Source of the DNA: Sphaerotilus hippei | GTDB taxonomy: Bacteria; Pseudomonadota; Gammaproteobacteria; Burkholderiales; Burkholderiaceae_C | NCBI RefSeq assembly: GCF_003201595.1 | Contig: NZ_QJJS01000014.1 | Coordinates: forward strand, 62,001 to 126,000 | DNA: 64,000 nucleotides | Direction of reading: 5' to 3' | Shown here: positions 30,663 to 38,782 of the stretch, piece by piece | How positions within the stretch are numbered: position 1 is the first letter of the stretch | Layout: every line of letters begins with the position of its first letter | Program-made: the position numbers and the translations under genes | The notes under the pieces: generated by a model | Databases searched by the model: none | Seen by the model: the letters and a program-made list of their open reading frames with translations, nothing else | Told to the model about the DNA's origin: nothing

Positions 30663-32204
30663 TCAGGGGGACACGGCGGCGGGCGCCACCGCCGGACCGT
30701 CGGGGAGCGATGGCGAGGGCGACAGCGCGGCCCGCAGCAGCAGCGCCAGGTGCACGGCCTCGCGGCCCGCGCCGTCGCGGATCTGGTGGCGGCAGCTGGT
30801 GCCGCTGGCCAGGATCAGGTCGTCCGGCGCGGCCGCGCGCACGGCCGGCAGCAGCGCCAGTTCGCCCATGCGCATCGAAGCGGCATGGTGCTCGGCCTCG
30901 TAGCCGAAGCTGCCAGCCATGCCGCAGCAGCTCGACTCGATCCACTGCACCTGCAGGCCCGGCACCAGGCCGAGCAGCTTGCGCATCGCCTTGAGCGTGC
31001 CGAAGGCCTTCTGGTGGCAATGGCCGTGCACATGCACCGTGCGCTCGAGCGCCCGCCAGGGCAGGGCCAGGCGCCGGGCGTCGTGTTCACGCACCAGGAA
31101 CTCCTCCATCAGGAAGACCTGGCGCTCGAGCTTCTTCACCGACCCGGGCGGCAGGCGCAGCAGGTGCACCTCGTCGCGCAGCATCGTCAGGCAGGAAGGC
31201 TCCAGGCCGATCACCGCGCGGCCCGCGTCCAGGTGCGGCTCCAGCGCCTGCAGCAGCCGGCCGGCGTGGGCGCGGGCCTCGTCGACCAGCCCGGCCGAGA
31301 AGGCGGTGCGCCCGCAGCACAGCGCGCCGCCATCGGCCGCCCGCAGCAGGTGGACGCGCAGGCCCGCGGCCTGCAGCACCACCACGGCCGCCTCGGCCAC
31401 CTCCGGATCGAGATGGTTGGCAAAGCAGTCGACCAGCAGGACCACTTCACGGGCCGGACCGGCCTGGGGCAGCGGGGTCGGGGTCGGCCGATCCAGGAAC
31501 GGACGCGCCGCCAGGCGCGGCAAGGAGCGCGCGGCGGCGATGCCGGTCAGCCGCTCGCCGAGCCGCGCCACCCAGGGCAGGCGATCGCGCCAGACCAGCA
31601 GCGAACGCAGCGGCCGCAAGCGCGGCAGGTGGAGGGGCAGGGCGGCAAAGAAGCGGGTGCGCCACGGCGGGCGCTGCCGGTGCCAGCGCTGCGCCAGGGT
31701 CTCGGCGCGCAGCGCGGCCATGTCGACCCCGTTCGGGCACTCGCGCTTGCAGCCCTTGCAGGCCACGCAGAGTTCCATCGCGGCGTCGAGCCGCTGCGCG
31801 GCGGCGGCGTCCCACAGCGGCGAGGTCGCCGCCGCGGCCAGACCGGCCGTGCCGCCGGGCGCGAGTTCGCCGTCGAGGGCCTCGCGCAGCGCGGCCGCCC
31901 GGCCGCGCGTGCTGTGCAGATCGTCCTGCGTGATGCGGAAGCTCGGGCACATCAGGCCCTTGTCGCCGGCATCGCCGCGGGCCTTCTGGCACTGCCGGCT
32001 GCCGATGCACAGCGAGGCTGCCTTGCCGAAGCCCTCGCCTCGCCCGGGCACCGCCGCGTAGGCGTCGCCCTGGCCGTAGGCGTCATGGGCCGACCAGTCG
32101 AGCTGCAGCGCGCTCGGCCCGGCCGGCCCGCACGCGCCGGGCGGCATCGGCTCATCCATGCCGGGCGGCCCCATCGGCAGCTCCATCGAAGGCAGATCGG
32201 CCAT
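30663..32204 (-). CDS. Fe-S protein with CCG domains (GlpC/YdiJ C-terminal-like)
   Basis: The 513-residue protein has two cysteine clusters near the N-terminus: CIGSRQCQK with a later LMCPS (about residues 66-88), then CVACKGCKRECP (about 145-156), giving two [4Fe-4S] sites. Two CCG repeats follow (GALCCGRTAF and ESSCCGMAGSFG). This is the Fe-S/CCG half of YdiJ or GlpC-type dehydrogenases without the FAD-binding half. The separate FAD protein and [2Fe-2S] ferredoxin encoded nearby could supply the missing flavin and electron route. It may move electrons for nitrogenase or an associated reaction. The start at 32204 lies four bases after the previous stop. Confidence 0.82.
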   Translation of the reverse strand: MADLPSMELPMGPPGMDEPMPPGACGPAGPSALQLDWSAHDAYGQGDAYAAVPGRGEGFGKAASLCIGSRQCQKARGDAGDKGLMCPSFRITQDDLHSTRGRAAALREALDGELAPGGTAGLAAAATSPLWDAAAAQRLDAAMELCVACKGCKRECPNGVDMAALRAETLAQRWHRQRPPWRTRFFAALPLHLPRLRPLRSLLVWRDRLPWVARLGERLTGIAAARSLPRLAARPFLDRPTPTPLPQAGPAREVVLLVDCFANHLDPEVAEAAVVVLQAAGLRVHLLRAADGGALCCGRTAFSAGLVDEARAHAGRLLQALEPHLDAGRAVIGLEPSCLTMLRDEVHLLRLPPGSVKKLERQVFLMEEFLVREHDARRLALPWRALERTVHVHGHCHQKAFGTLKAMRKLLGLVPGLQVQWIESSCCGMAGSFGYEAEHHAASMRMGELALLPAVRAAAPDDLILASGTSCRHQIRDGAGREAVHLALLLRAALSPSPSLPDGPAVAPAAVSP

Positions 32205-32207
32205 CGT

Positions 32208-32684
32208 TCAGCCCCGGTGCTCGCAGAGCAGGGCGTTGGCGCGCAGCGCGAAGTCGCGCCAGGTGGCGGCGAGTTCGCGGCGGATCAGCGCCAGGGTCGC
32301 GGTGCTGGGGCGGTGTTCCTGCGGGAAGTTCGACAGGGCGCAGGAGGTGTTGTTGAACTTGACCACCTCGGTCACCAGCGCTTCGGCCGACCCGCGGAAG
32401 GGGGCCAGCACCTCGGGCGTCAGCCGGTGGCGCCCGGCCTCGACCGGCAGATGCGCGGTCGCTGGCCCGCCTGCCAGGCGGGCCAGCGCCTCGCCGTGGA
32501 ACGCATCCATCACCGCCAGCACGGCGTTGAGGGTCAGGTCCTCGGCCTGCTGGCTCGACAGCGCCGCATGCACCTGCTCGCGGTAGCGCTGCATCAGGCC
32601 TGCGCGGCCACGCTGCACCGCCTCGGCAAAATCGGCCAGCCAGGGCCCGTGCTCGACCGGCGACGCGGGGCTCGGCGCGGTCAT
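32208..32684 (-). CDS. Uncharacterised nif-operon protein, 158 residues
   Basis: I do not recognise the family. The protein is predicted helical, with LADFAEAVQRGRAGLMQRYR near the N-terminus and a conserved-looking EVVKFNNTSCALSNFP segment in the middle (about residues 112-126) that includes one Cys. There is no signal peptide or membrane helix. Its start overlaps the stop of the FAD oxidoreductase gene (ATGA), and its stop is four bases before the CCG-domain gene, so it is firmly within the operon. Confidence 0.7.
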   Translation of the reverse strand: MTAPSPASPVEHGPWLADFAEAVQRGRAGLMQRYREQVHAALSSQQAEDLTLNAVLAVMDAFHGEALARLAGGPATAHLPVEAGRHRLTPEVLAPFRGSAEALVTEVVKFNNTSCALSNFPQEHRPSTATLALIRRELAATWRDFALRANALLCEHRG

Positions 32685-33892
32685 GGCAGCGCGCCTGCCG
32701 GCACCGGGACGGGCGCGGCATCGTTGGCGGCCTCGGTCAGCAGGCGGCGCAGCCGCGCGGCGGCCGACAGCGCCCCTTCGAGATAGCCCCCGCCCTGGCG
32801 GGCCGTCTCGCTGCCGCCCAGCAGCAGCCGGCCCTGCCACAGCGGCCGCTGCAGCGCCTCGTCACCGTAGACCGGGTGGCCACCGGGCTGACCGTCTTCG
32901 GCGACATCGAGTGCGGTGCAGGTCAGCGGCTCGCGGGCCCAGTCCTGCAGGTGCTGTTCGAGCACGCCGAGGCCGGTGCCGGCACCGAACAGCATCTGGA
33001 CCTGGCTCTCGATCAGCATCGGCAGGCCGACGCGGAACTGGTCGCGCTGCGAAGCGCCCAGCGCCAGGAAACCGGCCAGCGCGGCGCCTTCGCGCGCATC
33101 GGCCGGCCCGGCATCGAACACCTCGGCCAGCACGGCCTGCGGGTGGGTGACCCAGGCGTTGCCGCTGAGCCCCTGGTCGCGCCAGGCGGGCCGGTCGCAG
33201 CGCACGGCCGCCTTGGCGGCGGTGGCCATCCAGGTCGGGGTGGCGCGCAGGGCCGCGTCCAGCGGTTCGGGCAGCGCCGGCTCGAAGGCCAGCGAGGCCG
33301 CCGCCAGTCGGGGCGGCAAAGCCAGCACCACCCGCCGCGCGGTCAACCGCGCGGTCGAGGTCGACCCGCAGGCCTCGGGCGCCGAAAAATGCAGTTCGAC
33401 ATGGTCCCCGCGGTCGACCAGGCGCAGCAGGCGCTGCCCCAGGCGCAGGCGCTGGGCCGGCAGCATCGCCTGCATCGCGCCGGTCAGGGCGCTCATGCCA
33501 CCGGTCAGGCGGCGGGCGCCACCGTGCAGCGCGCCGGCCTGGGCGGGGGTGCGGTCGCCCTCGGCACGCAGCGTGCCGGTGTGCGGGTCGAAGGCGCGCG
33601 GGGTCGGCACCCGGTTCGGGTCGTCCAGCAGCAGCACGCGGCCATCGTCGGGCTGCTCGATCCAGTCCAGCCCCAGGTCGTCGATCAGGCGGGTGATCGA
33701 CGGCTGGGTGGCCGGCCAGAACCAGGTCGGGCCCAGGTCCAGCGCCGGACCGGTGCCGGCCGGGCTGCCGAGCACACGACCACCGAGGCGGTCGCGGCCC
33801 TCGAAGAGTGCCCAGTCCATGCGGCGGGCCTGGAGGCTGTGCGCAAGCGCCAGCCCGCACAGGCCGCCACCGATGATCGCGATGTCCAGCAT
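32681..33892 (-). CDS. FAD-dependent amine-oxidase-type oxidoreductase
   Basis: The 403-residue protein begins with a Rossmann dinucleotide motif (IAIIGGGLCGLALAHSLQ, residues 4-21), then an acidic ribose-binding EGRDRLGGRV. It ends in the flavin-adenylate loop GGSETARQGGGYLEGALSAA, the monoamine-oxidase/protoporphyrinogen-oxidase pattern. The start at 33892 (MLDIAII) is fixed by the family motif. In the nif operon it could be the flavin partner of the CCG-domain Fe-S protein. The substrate is unknown. The 71-base gap before it holds no clear promoter. Confidence 0.82.
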   Translation of the reverse strand: MLDIAIIGGGLCGLALAHSLQARRMDWALFEGRDRLGGRVLGSPAGTGPALDLGPTWFWPATQPSITRLIDDLGLDWIEQPDDGRVLLLDDPNRVPTPRAFDPHTGTLRAEGDRTPAQAGALHGGARRLTGGMSALTGAMQAMLPAQRLRLGQRLLRLVDRGDHVELHFSAPEACGSTSTARLTARRVVLALPPRLAAASLAFEPALPEPLDAALRATPTWMATAAKAAVRCDRPAWRDQGLSGNAWVTHPQAVLAEVFDAGPADAREGAALAGFLALGASQRDQFRVGLPMLIESQVQMLFGAGTGLGVLEQHLQDWAREPLTCTALDVAEDGQPGGHPVYGDEALQRPLWQGRLLLGGSETARQGGGYLEGALSAAARLRRLLTEAANDAAPVPVPAGALP

Positions 33893-33963
33893 GGCAGGAA
33901 CTCCCCTGTAGCGGTGATGCAGGCCGGCGCGGCACGGGCCGCCCGGCGACGGCCCGTGGTGAC

Positions 33964-34266
33964 TCAGTTGAGCGCGCCCAGCAGCTCGACCGTCACCGGC
34001 TCGGTGCCCAGCAGCGTGACCTGGCAGGCCAGGCGCGACTTGGAGCCGATGCCCACGAGGGTGTCGAGCTTGGCGTTCTCGGCCGGGGTCAGCTTGGACA
34101 CGCCCTTGCGGCCTTCCTTGACGAAGATGTGGCAGGCGCCGCACTTGGCCTCGCCGCCACACTTGCTGGCCAGCGCTTCGCCGGCGGCGAGGATGGCCTT
34201 GAGCAGGTTGGTGCCGGCTTCGAATTCGAAGGTCTTGCCCGAAGGCTGGAGGGTGAGCGTGGTCAT
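33964..34266 (-). CDS. [2Fe-2S] ferredoxin of the nif operon
   Basis: The 100-residue plant/Shethna-type ferredoxin has ligands C36, C42 and C45 in KCGGEAKCGACHIFV, plus C81 in LACQV. The N-terminal beta hairpin (MTTLTLQPSGKTFEFEAG) matches the fold. Nif-linked [2Fe-2S] ferredoxins act in electron transfer or as protective Shethna proteins that bind nitrogenase under oxygen. Which applies here is unknown. It lies between the SIR2-like gene and the FAD oxidoreductase gene. Confidence 0.9.
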   Translation of the reverse strand: MTTLTLQPSGKTFEFEAGTNLLKAILAAGEALASKCGGEAKCGACHIFVKEGRKGVSKLTPAENAKLDTLVGIGSKSRLACQVTLLGTEPVTVELLGALN

Positions 34267-34303
34267 GGAAAAACTCCTGTGCTTGGAGGGTGGGTGGGGG
34301 AAA

Positions 34304-35146
34304 TCAGGCGGCGACGGGCGTGCCGGTGGTCAGCCGGGCCGCCACGTCGGCCAGGGGCAGGGCGATCCGGGTGATGCCCTGCTCCTCGAGGAAACGGACC
34401 TCCATGCGCGAGGGCTCGTCGGGCAGCACCGCGTAGTGCGGACCGCCGGAGCGTTTCATGATCTGGCGGGCGAAGGCGCGCGGCAGCTGGTCGTTGAAGC
34501 GGCAGCCGAGGAAGACGAAGCCCCGCTCGCTGCGGCGCTGCTGCACCAGCGCCGGGATCGGCGTCTGGATGTCGATCTCGGTCAGCACCTCGACCATGTC
34601 GGTGTCGGAGACCAGGAAGTTCTCGGCCGGCGCCCGGCCGCCCCAGGGCTTGTAGAGCACGGTGCGGGCCTCGACCGGATCGGGGCTGCCCTCGCCGGTG
34701 GCGCCGTACCAGCCCACCCAGGTGCCGAAGTGCTCGCTCTGGCTCAGGCCCTGGACCTCGGCCCAGTCGCTGCGACCCGCCAGCGCGCTGCGCATCGTGT
34801 CGTCGTACCAGGTGTCGACGATGAACGGCGCGCCCAGCGTCGCCAGCCACTGGTGCAGCGGCGACGGCGCGGCCTGCGTCGCGAAGGCCTCGACCATCGC
34901 CTTGACCAGGGTCTTGCGGTGCTTGAAGTTCTCGATGAACTGGGCCGCGGCGGTCAGGCGGTTCTTGATCTTGCCCGGCACCGACACCTTGGCGGTGAGG
35001 AACTGGGCCAGGCCCAGCGGATCAGGCGGCGGCGTGCTGCCGCTGCACAGGGCCAGCATGCCCGGGCCCAGGTAGGGCACCAGGGTGCCGGCGGCGAGGC
35101 CCTCGGCCACGGCAGGGGGCAGGTGATCGACGGTCGGATGGCTCAT
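34304..35146 (-). CDS. SIR2-like domain protein of the nif operon
   Basis: The 280-residue protein resembles the SIR2-like (SIR2_2) group. It has an N-terminal nucleotide-binding motif LVPYLGPGML (about residues 22-31), a central alpha-beta region with PFIVDTWYDD, and a C-terminal GFVFLGCRFNDQLPRAFARQ that matches the SIR2-like LxGxSxxD region. No zinc-binding Cys quartet is visible, so a true deacetylase is unlikely. SIR2-like domains also act as NADases in phage defence; here the conserved place in a nif operon suggests NAD-dependent control. The start at 35146 (MSHPTVDHL) is chosen; upstream codons overlap noncoding sequence. Confidence 0.7.
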   Translation of the reverse strand: MSHPTVDHLPPAVAEGLAAGTLVPYLGPGMLALCSGSTPPPDPLGLAQFLTAKVSVPGKIKNRLTAAAQFIENFKHRKTLVKAMVEAFATQAAPSPLHQWLATLGAPFIVDTWYDDTMRSALAGRSDWAEVQGLSQSEHFGTWVGWYGATGEGSPDPVEARTVLYKPWGGRAPAENFLVSDTDMVEVLTEIDIQTPIPALVQQRRSERGFVFLGCRFNDQLPRAFARQIMKRSGGPHYAVLPDEPSRMEVRFLEEQGITRIALPLADVAARLTTGTPVAA

Positions 35147-35192
35147 GGGGCGCCTCGTGGAGAGTGGGGTGGACGGGGGGAGGAAGGCAGGA

Positions 35193-36401
35193 TCAGTAGA
35201 TCGCCGCCCCGGCACCGACGTTGACCGACGAGTCCTTCATCGTCTTGACGATGAACTTGACGTGGTCGGGCTCGAGGTGGCCGTGGAAGGGCAGGGCCAT
35301 CGCCCGGTCGGCGATGCGCTCGACCAGCGGGAACTGGCCGCGCTTCCAGCCCAGCTGCTGGTAGTGGAACTGCTGGTGCAGCGGCTGGCAGTACAGCACC
35401 GACTCGATGGACTCGGCGCTCATGTCCTCGATGATCTGCTCGCAGGCGCTGGCGGTGAACCGCTTGCCCAGGTGCACGATGAACAGCATCCAGTGCACCT
35501 CGTCGACGTCCTGGCCGACATACGGCGGCTTGATGCCCTCGAAGCTCTGCATCTGCTCGAGGTAGCAGCGCTCGACCGCCTTGCGCCGCTCGAGCAGCTC
35601 GGGCAGCCGGGCCAGCTGGCCGGCGCCGAGCGCGGCGGTCAGCTCGCTCATGCTGGCCTGCAGCGGCACGCGCGAGCCGACCGAGACGCTGCGGCGGTCG
35701 GCGATGGAGCGCGAGCGCAGGTAGCGCAGCTCGGCCGCCAGCGTCGCATCGTCGGTGACGAGCATGCCGCCTTCGCCGCAGCACAGCGCCGAGGGCTGCG
35801 AGAAGTCGAACACCGACACGTCGCCGAAGGTGCCCACCTCGCAGCCGCGGTAGCGCGAGCCGATGGCCTCGGTGGAATCCTCGATCAGCTTCAGGCCGTG
35901 CTGGTCGGCCACCGCGCGCAGCTCGTGCCAGGCCGCCGGGTGGCCGTTGATGTTGCCCGCCAGGATGGCGCGGGTCGCCGGCGTGATCTGGGTGGCCGCC
36001 CGCACCGGGTCGAGGCAGCCGGTCCAGTAGTTGATGTCGGAGAAGACCACGCGAGCGCCGGTCAGGCCCACGGCGTGAGCCACCTGGTGCCAGCCATAGG
36101 GCGAGGCGATCACCTCGTCGCCCGGGCCGATGCCCATCGCCCGCAGGGCCAGCCAGACACCGATCGTGCCGCTGGCCACCGCCACCGCATGGGCACGGCC
36201 CAGGTGGCGGGCGAACGCCTGCTCGAAGTGCTCGACCATGCGCCCGGCCGACAGCCGCGGCTCCTTCAGCGCGGCCAGCACCAGCTGCTGCTCGACCTCG
36301 CTGACGTCGGGATCGCTCAGCAGCAGCCAGTCGTCGGGCAGGTCGAAGTGCTCCTGCTCGTCCTCGGCGGTGGTCTCCATCAGGTCGGGGAAGGCGCTCA
36401 T
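35193..36401 (-). CDS. DegT/DnrJ aminotransferase-fold protein lacking the PLP lysine
   Basis: The 402-residue protein has DegT/DnrJ/EryC1 features: ASGTIGVWLALRAMGIGPGD, IASPYGWHQ, the PLP-ring Asp in LIEDSTEAIG and the loop ending GEGGML. The Schiff-base Lys normally found seven residues into the FSFH-A-T-K-N loop is Ser here (S204 in FDFSQPSALCCGEGG), and two Cys (C207, C208) sit beside it. A normal transaminase mechanism therefore seems impossible. It may be a PLP-binding pseudoenzyme or a thiol protein. The stop of the DUF6129-like gene is four bases upstream of its ATG, so it is co-transcribed with nif genes. Confidence 0.82.
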   Translation of the reverse strand: MSAFPDLMETTAEDEQEHFDLPDDWLLLSDPDVSEVEQQLVLAALKEPRLSAGRMVEHFEQAFARHLGRAHAVAVASGTIGVWLALRAMGIGPGDEVIASPYGWHQVAHAVGLTGARVVFSDINYWTGCLDPVRAATQITPATRAILAGNINGHPAAWHELRAVADQHGLKLIEDSTEAIGSRYRGCEVGTFGDVSVFDFSQPSALCCGEGGMLVTDDATLAAELRYLRSRSIADRRSVSVGSRVPLQASMSELTAALGAGQLARLPELLERRKAVERCYLEQMQSFEGIKPPYVGQDVDEVHWMLFIVHLGKRFTASACEQIIEDMSAESIESVLYCQPLHQQFHYQQLGWKRGQFPLVERIADRAMALPFHGHLEPDHVKFIVKTMKDSSVNVGAGAAIY

Positions 36402-36405
36402 CGCA

Positions 36406-36681
36406 TCACCCCCGGTCGCTGATGAAGAAGCCGACGGCCCGGGCCGGATCGGCCGTGACCTGCCAGCAATGGCCATCGCTGGCACCGAGGTAGAGGGCAC
36501 GCCGCTCGCCCTGCGCGGCCGGGGTCTCGGCGCGCATGTCGAAGGCGTCGACCACGACGATCCTCATCGGGGCAAAACGGGTGCGCAGCGCCGCGGCGGC
36601 TTCGCGCACGGTGGCGGCGGCCTCGGCGAGGCCGAGGGCTTCGTCCAGCGCGGTGGCATCGATGGCCAGGGTGGCGGTCAT
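36406..36681 (-). CDS. DUF6129-like small nif-operon protein
   Basis: The 91-residue protein has a helical N-terminus (ALDEALGLAEAAATVREAAA) followed by a beta-rich half with MRIVVVDAFDMRAE and a C-terminal VGFFISDRG. Small proteins of this type accompany nifT and nifS in several nif clusters; I assign it to DUF6129 from memory of that context, with moderate certainty. No function is known. It lies seven bases after nifT and four before the DegT-fold gene. Confidence 0.65.
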   Translation of the reverse strand: MTATLAIDATALDEALGLAEAAATVREAAAALRTRFAPMRIVVVDAFDMRAETPAAQGERRALYLGASDGHCWQVTADPARAVGFFISDRG

Positions 36682-36688
36682 GGCGGCC

Positions 36689-36913
36689 TCACTCGGCGGC
36701 GGTGGCGTCGGCCAGCTTGCGGGCCTCCACCGTGATCGGCAGCGTCGTGCCGGCGGGCATCTCGGGCAGGGTCAGCACCCAGCCGTTGGCCAGCGTGACG
36801 TTGCCGCCCCACAGGTCCGGCCGGTCCTGCGCGACGACGGGCTCCTCCAGGTCCTTCTTGGGCACGTAGACCGACAGGATCCCGGCAGCGTTGCGGCGCA
36901 TCATCACTTTCAT
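36689..36913 (-). CDS. nifT: NifT/FixU protein
   Basis: The 74-residue protein has the NifT size and pattern: MKVMMRRNAAGILSVYVPKK, DLEEPVV and WGGNVTLANGWVLTLPEM. NifT is a small conserved nif protein with no proven role, usually located near nifK or nifS/nifZ. The start at 36913 gives the normal family N-terminus. It is 23 bases after nifS. Confidence 0.88.
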   Translation of the reverse strand: MKVMMRRNAAGILSVYVPKKDLEEPVVAQDRPDLWGGNVTLANGWVLTLPEMPAGTTLPITVEARKLADATAAE

Positions 36914-36936
36914 CACGTTCTCCAGAGGGGTTTCAA

Positions 36937-38130
36937 TCAGGCCGCCATCGCGGTGGTTTCGATCGGGGCCAGCAGCGGGCCGATCACCCGGGCCACGGCG
37001 TCGAGGGCACGCTGGATCTCGGCGGCGGCGGTCTCGCGGCCGAGCGAGAAGCGCACGCCCGCCTTGGCATGCAGCGCGCTCTCGCCCATCGCCAGCAGCA
37101 CGTGCGAGGGCTGGGTGCCAGCCGCGGTGCAGGCCGCGCCCGACGAGGCGACCACCCCGGCGTTCTCCAGCCGGTTGAGCACCTGGTCGCTGTCGAGCGC
37201 GCCGAAGCGCAGGCACACGGTGTTGGGCAGGCGAGCGGCCTGGCGGCCGTAGACCTGCACCTGCGGCCAGGCCCTCAGACCGTCCTCGAGCCGCTCGCGC
37301 AGCGCCGTCATGCGCGCCAGGTCCTCGTCGAGCGTGCGCCGCGCCAGCTCGCAGGCGGCGGCGAAACCGGCGATGCCGGGGGTGTTCTCGGTGCCACCGC
37401 GGCGGTTGCGTTCCTGGCGGCCCGACAGCAGCGCCGGCAGCACCACGCCCTTGCGCACGACCAGCGCGCCCACGCCCTTGGGGCCGTGCAGCTTGTGGGC
37501 CGACACGCTCATCAGGTCAATGCCCGAGGACGCGAAATGCAGCCGCGACTTGCCCAGCAGCTGGGTCGCATCGACGTGCAGCAGGCTGCCCGCGGCGCGG
37601 GCCAGCGCGGCCAGCTCGGCCACCGGCATCAGCACGCCGGTCTCGTTGTTGGCGCCCATCACGCTGACCAGCGCGACGTCGTCGCGGATCAGCGCCCGGG
37701 CGGCGTCCAGGTCGAGGCGGCCCTGCGTGTCCACCGGGATCAGGTCGACCGGCACGCCTTCACCCTGCAGGCGCCGGGCCAGGGCCAGCAGGCCGGGGTG
37801 CTCGACCGCCGACAGCACCAGGCGGCGGCGCTGGCCGCCGGAGGCCGCACGGGCCGCCTCCAGCGCGCCGAGCACCGCCATGTGGTTGGCCTCGGTCGCG
37901 CCGCTGGTGAACACCAGCTCCGTGCCCTGGCAGCCCAGGAAGGCGGCCACGCGGGTGCGGGCGTCGGCCAGCAGGCGGCGGGCGCCCTGGCCGGGCTCGT
38001 GGGTCGAGGACGGGTTGGCCCAGCCCAGCTCCAGCGCGTCGACCATCTCGGTCACGACCTCGGGGGCCGGCCGCGTGGTGGCGTTGTGGTCGAGGTAGAC
38101 GAGCGAAGCGCCTGCAAGCGACATGTTCAT
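36937..38130 (-). CDS. nifS: Cysteine desulfurase NifS
   Basis: The 397-residue class I cysteine desulfurase begins with YLDHNATTRPAPEV. It has the PLP-ring residues in VDATQLLGK, the Schiff-base Lys K213 in SVSAHKLHGPKG and the catalytic Cys C334 in SSGAACTAAGTQPSHVL. It removes sulfur from cysteine for nitrogenase Fe-S cluster assembly, normally onto NifU or an IscA-type scaffold. The ATG at 38130 overlaps the stop of the previous gene (ATGA). The usual partner nifU is not in the window, but an IscA-like carrier is encoded upstream in the same operon. Confidence 0.95.
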   Translation of the reverse strand: MNMSLAGASLVYLDHNATTRPAPEVVTEMVDALELGWANPSSTHEPGQGARRLLADARTRVAAFLGCQGTELVFTSGATEANHMAVLGALEAARAASGGQRRRLVLSAVEHPGLLALARRLQGEGVPVDLIPVDTQGRLDLDAARALIRDDVALVSVMGANNETGVLMPVAELAALARAAGSLLHVDATQLLGKSRLHFASSGIDLMSVSAHKLHGPKGVGALVVRKGVVLPALLSGRQERNRRGGTENTPGIAGFAAACELARRTLDEDLARMTALRERLEDGLRAWPQVQVYGRQAARLPNTVCLRFGALDSDQVLNRLENAGVVASSGAACTAAGTQPSHVLLAMGESALHAKAGVRFSLGRETAAAEIQRALDAVARVIGPLLAPIETTAMAA

Positions 38131-38501
38131 TGCCAGTACTCCCGGTCACGGTCTTCACAGACGAGGTCCAGCGCCCGGGGCAGCGTCAGGCCTGCCCCCT
38201 TGCGCACCCAGCGGCCCGACGCGTGGTCACGGGCGTGCAGCGCCCAGCGATCGCCCTCGGGCTCGAACCAGGCGATGTCGATCTCGCCACCCATCGGATC
38301 GATGTTGCGCGAGCAGTTCGCGCTGACGATCTTCCAGCCGTGCCCTTCACGCTCCAGGCGCGGCTGCACGTACTTGTAGCGGGCCCGCCGCTCCAGCGCC
38401 CGTTCGATGCGGCGCCGCGACAGGTCAGTGACCGGACCGGCGACGGCGCCGCCCGGAGGGCGCGGCCGGCTGCCCCGCGGAGGGACGGTGTGCGGAGTCA
38501 C
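38127..38501 (-). CDS. DUF3024-like nif-operon protein
   Basis: The 124-residue protein probably starts at GTG 38501, which overlaps the previous stop (GTGA). It has the pattern IERALERRARYKYVQPRLE, then WKIVSANCSRNIDP, IDIAWFEPEGDRWALHARDH and WVRKGAG, which I match to DUF3024 family members from memory. The N-terminal 25 residues are Pro/Arg-rich and poorly conserved-looking. The function is unknown; in nif clusters it sits beside nifZ and nifS. Confidence 0.65.
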   Translation of the reverse strand: MTPHTVPPRGSRPRPPGGAVAGPVTDLSRRRIERALERRARYKYVQPRLEREGHGWKIVSANCSRNIDPMGGEIDIAWFEPEGDRWALHARDHASGRWVRKGAGLTLPRALDLVCEDRDREYWQ

Positions 38502-38770
38502 GCGGCGACTCCCTCGGCCTCGGGCACGTAGAGCCCGGGCGGCACGATCTCCTCCTCGAGACAGCCCAGCACCACGATGCCGAAGTCGACCATGTAGAGC
38601 GGGATGTTGGCCTCGCCGTGATGGCCCACCTGCACGATCTCGCCCGGGCCGCCGGCGGCGACGACCAGCTGGTCCTCGGGCACGTCGGGCAGGCTGCCGT
38701 CGTTGTAGAGATCGGTGGCGGCCACCACCTCCTGGCCCCACTCGTAGCGGGGCAGACGCTGGTCGATCAT
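38498..38770 (-). CDS. Second NifZ-like protein
   Basis: The 90-residue protein has the NifZ beta-fold pattern: YEWGQEVVAATDLYNDGS, then GEIVQVGHHGEANIPLYMVDF and GIVVLGCLEEEIVP. It is shorter than the neighbouring NifZ and differs strongly in sequence, so it is an old duplicate or a related family member. Its start is 12 bases after the nifZ stop. It probably also assists P-cluster maturation, but that is inferred. Confidence 0.75.
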   Translation of the reverse strand: MIDQRLPRYEWGQEVVAATDLYNDGSLPDVPEDQLVVAAGGPGEIVQVGHHGEANIPLYMVDFGIVVLGCLEEEIVPPGLYVPEAEGVAA

Positions 38771-38782
38771 GTCGGGCTCCTG

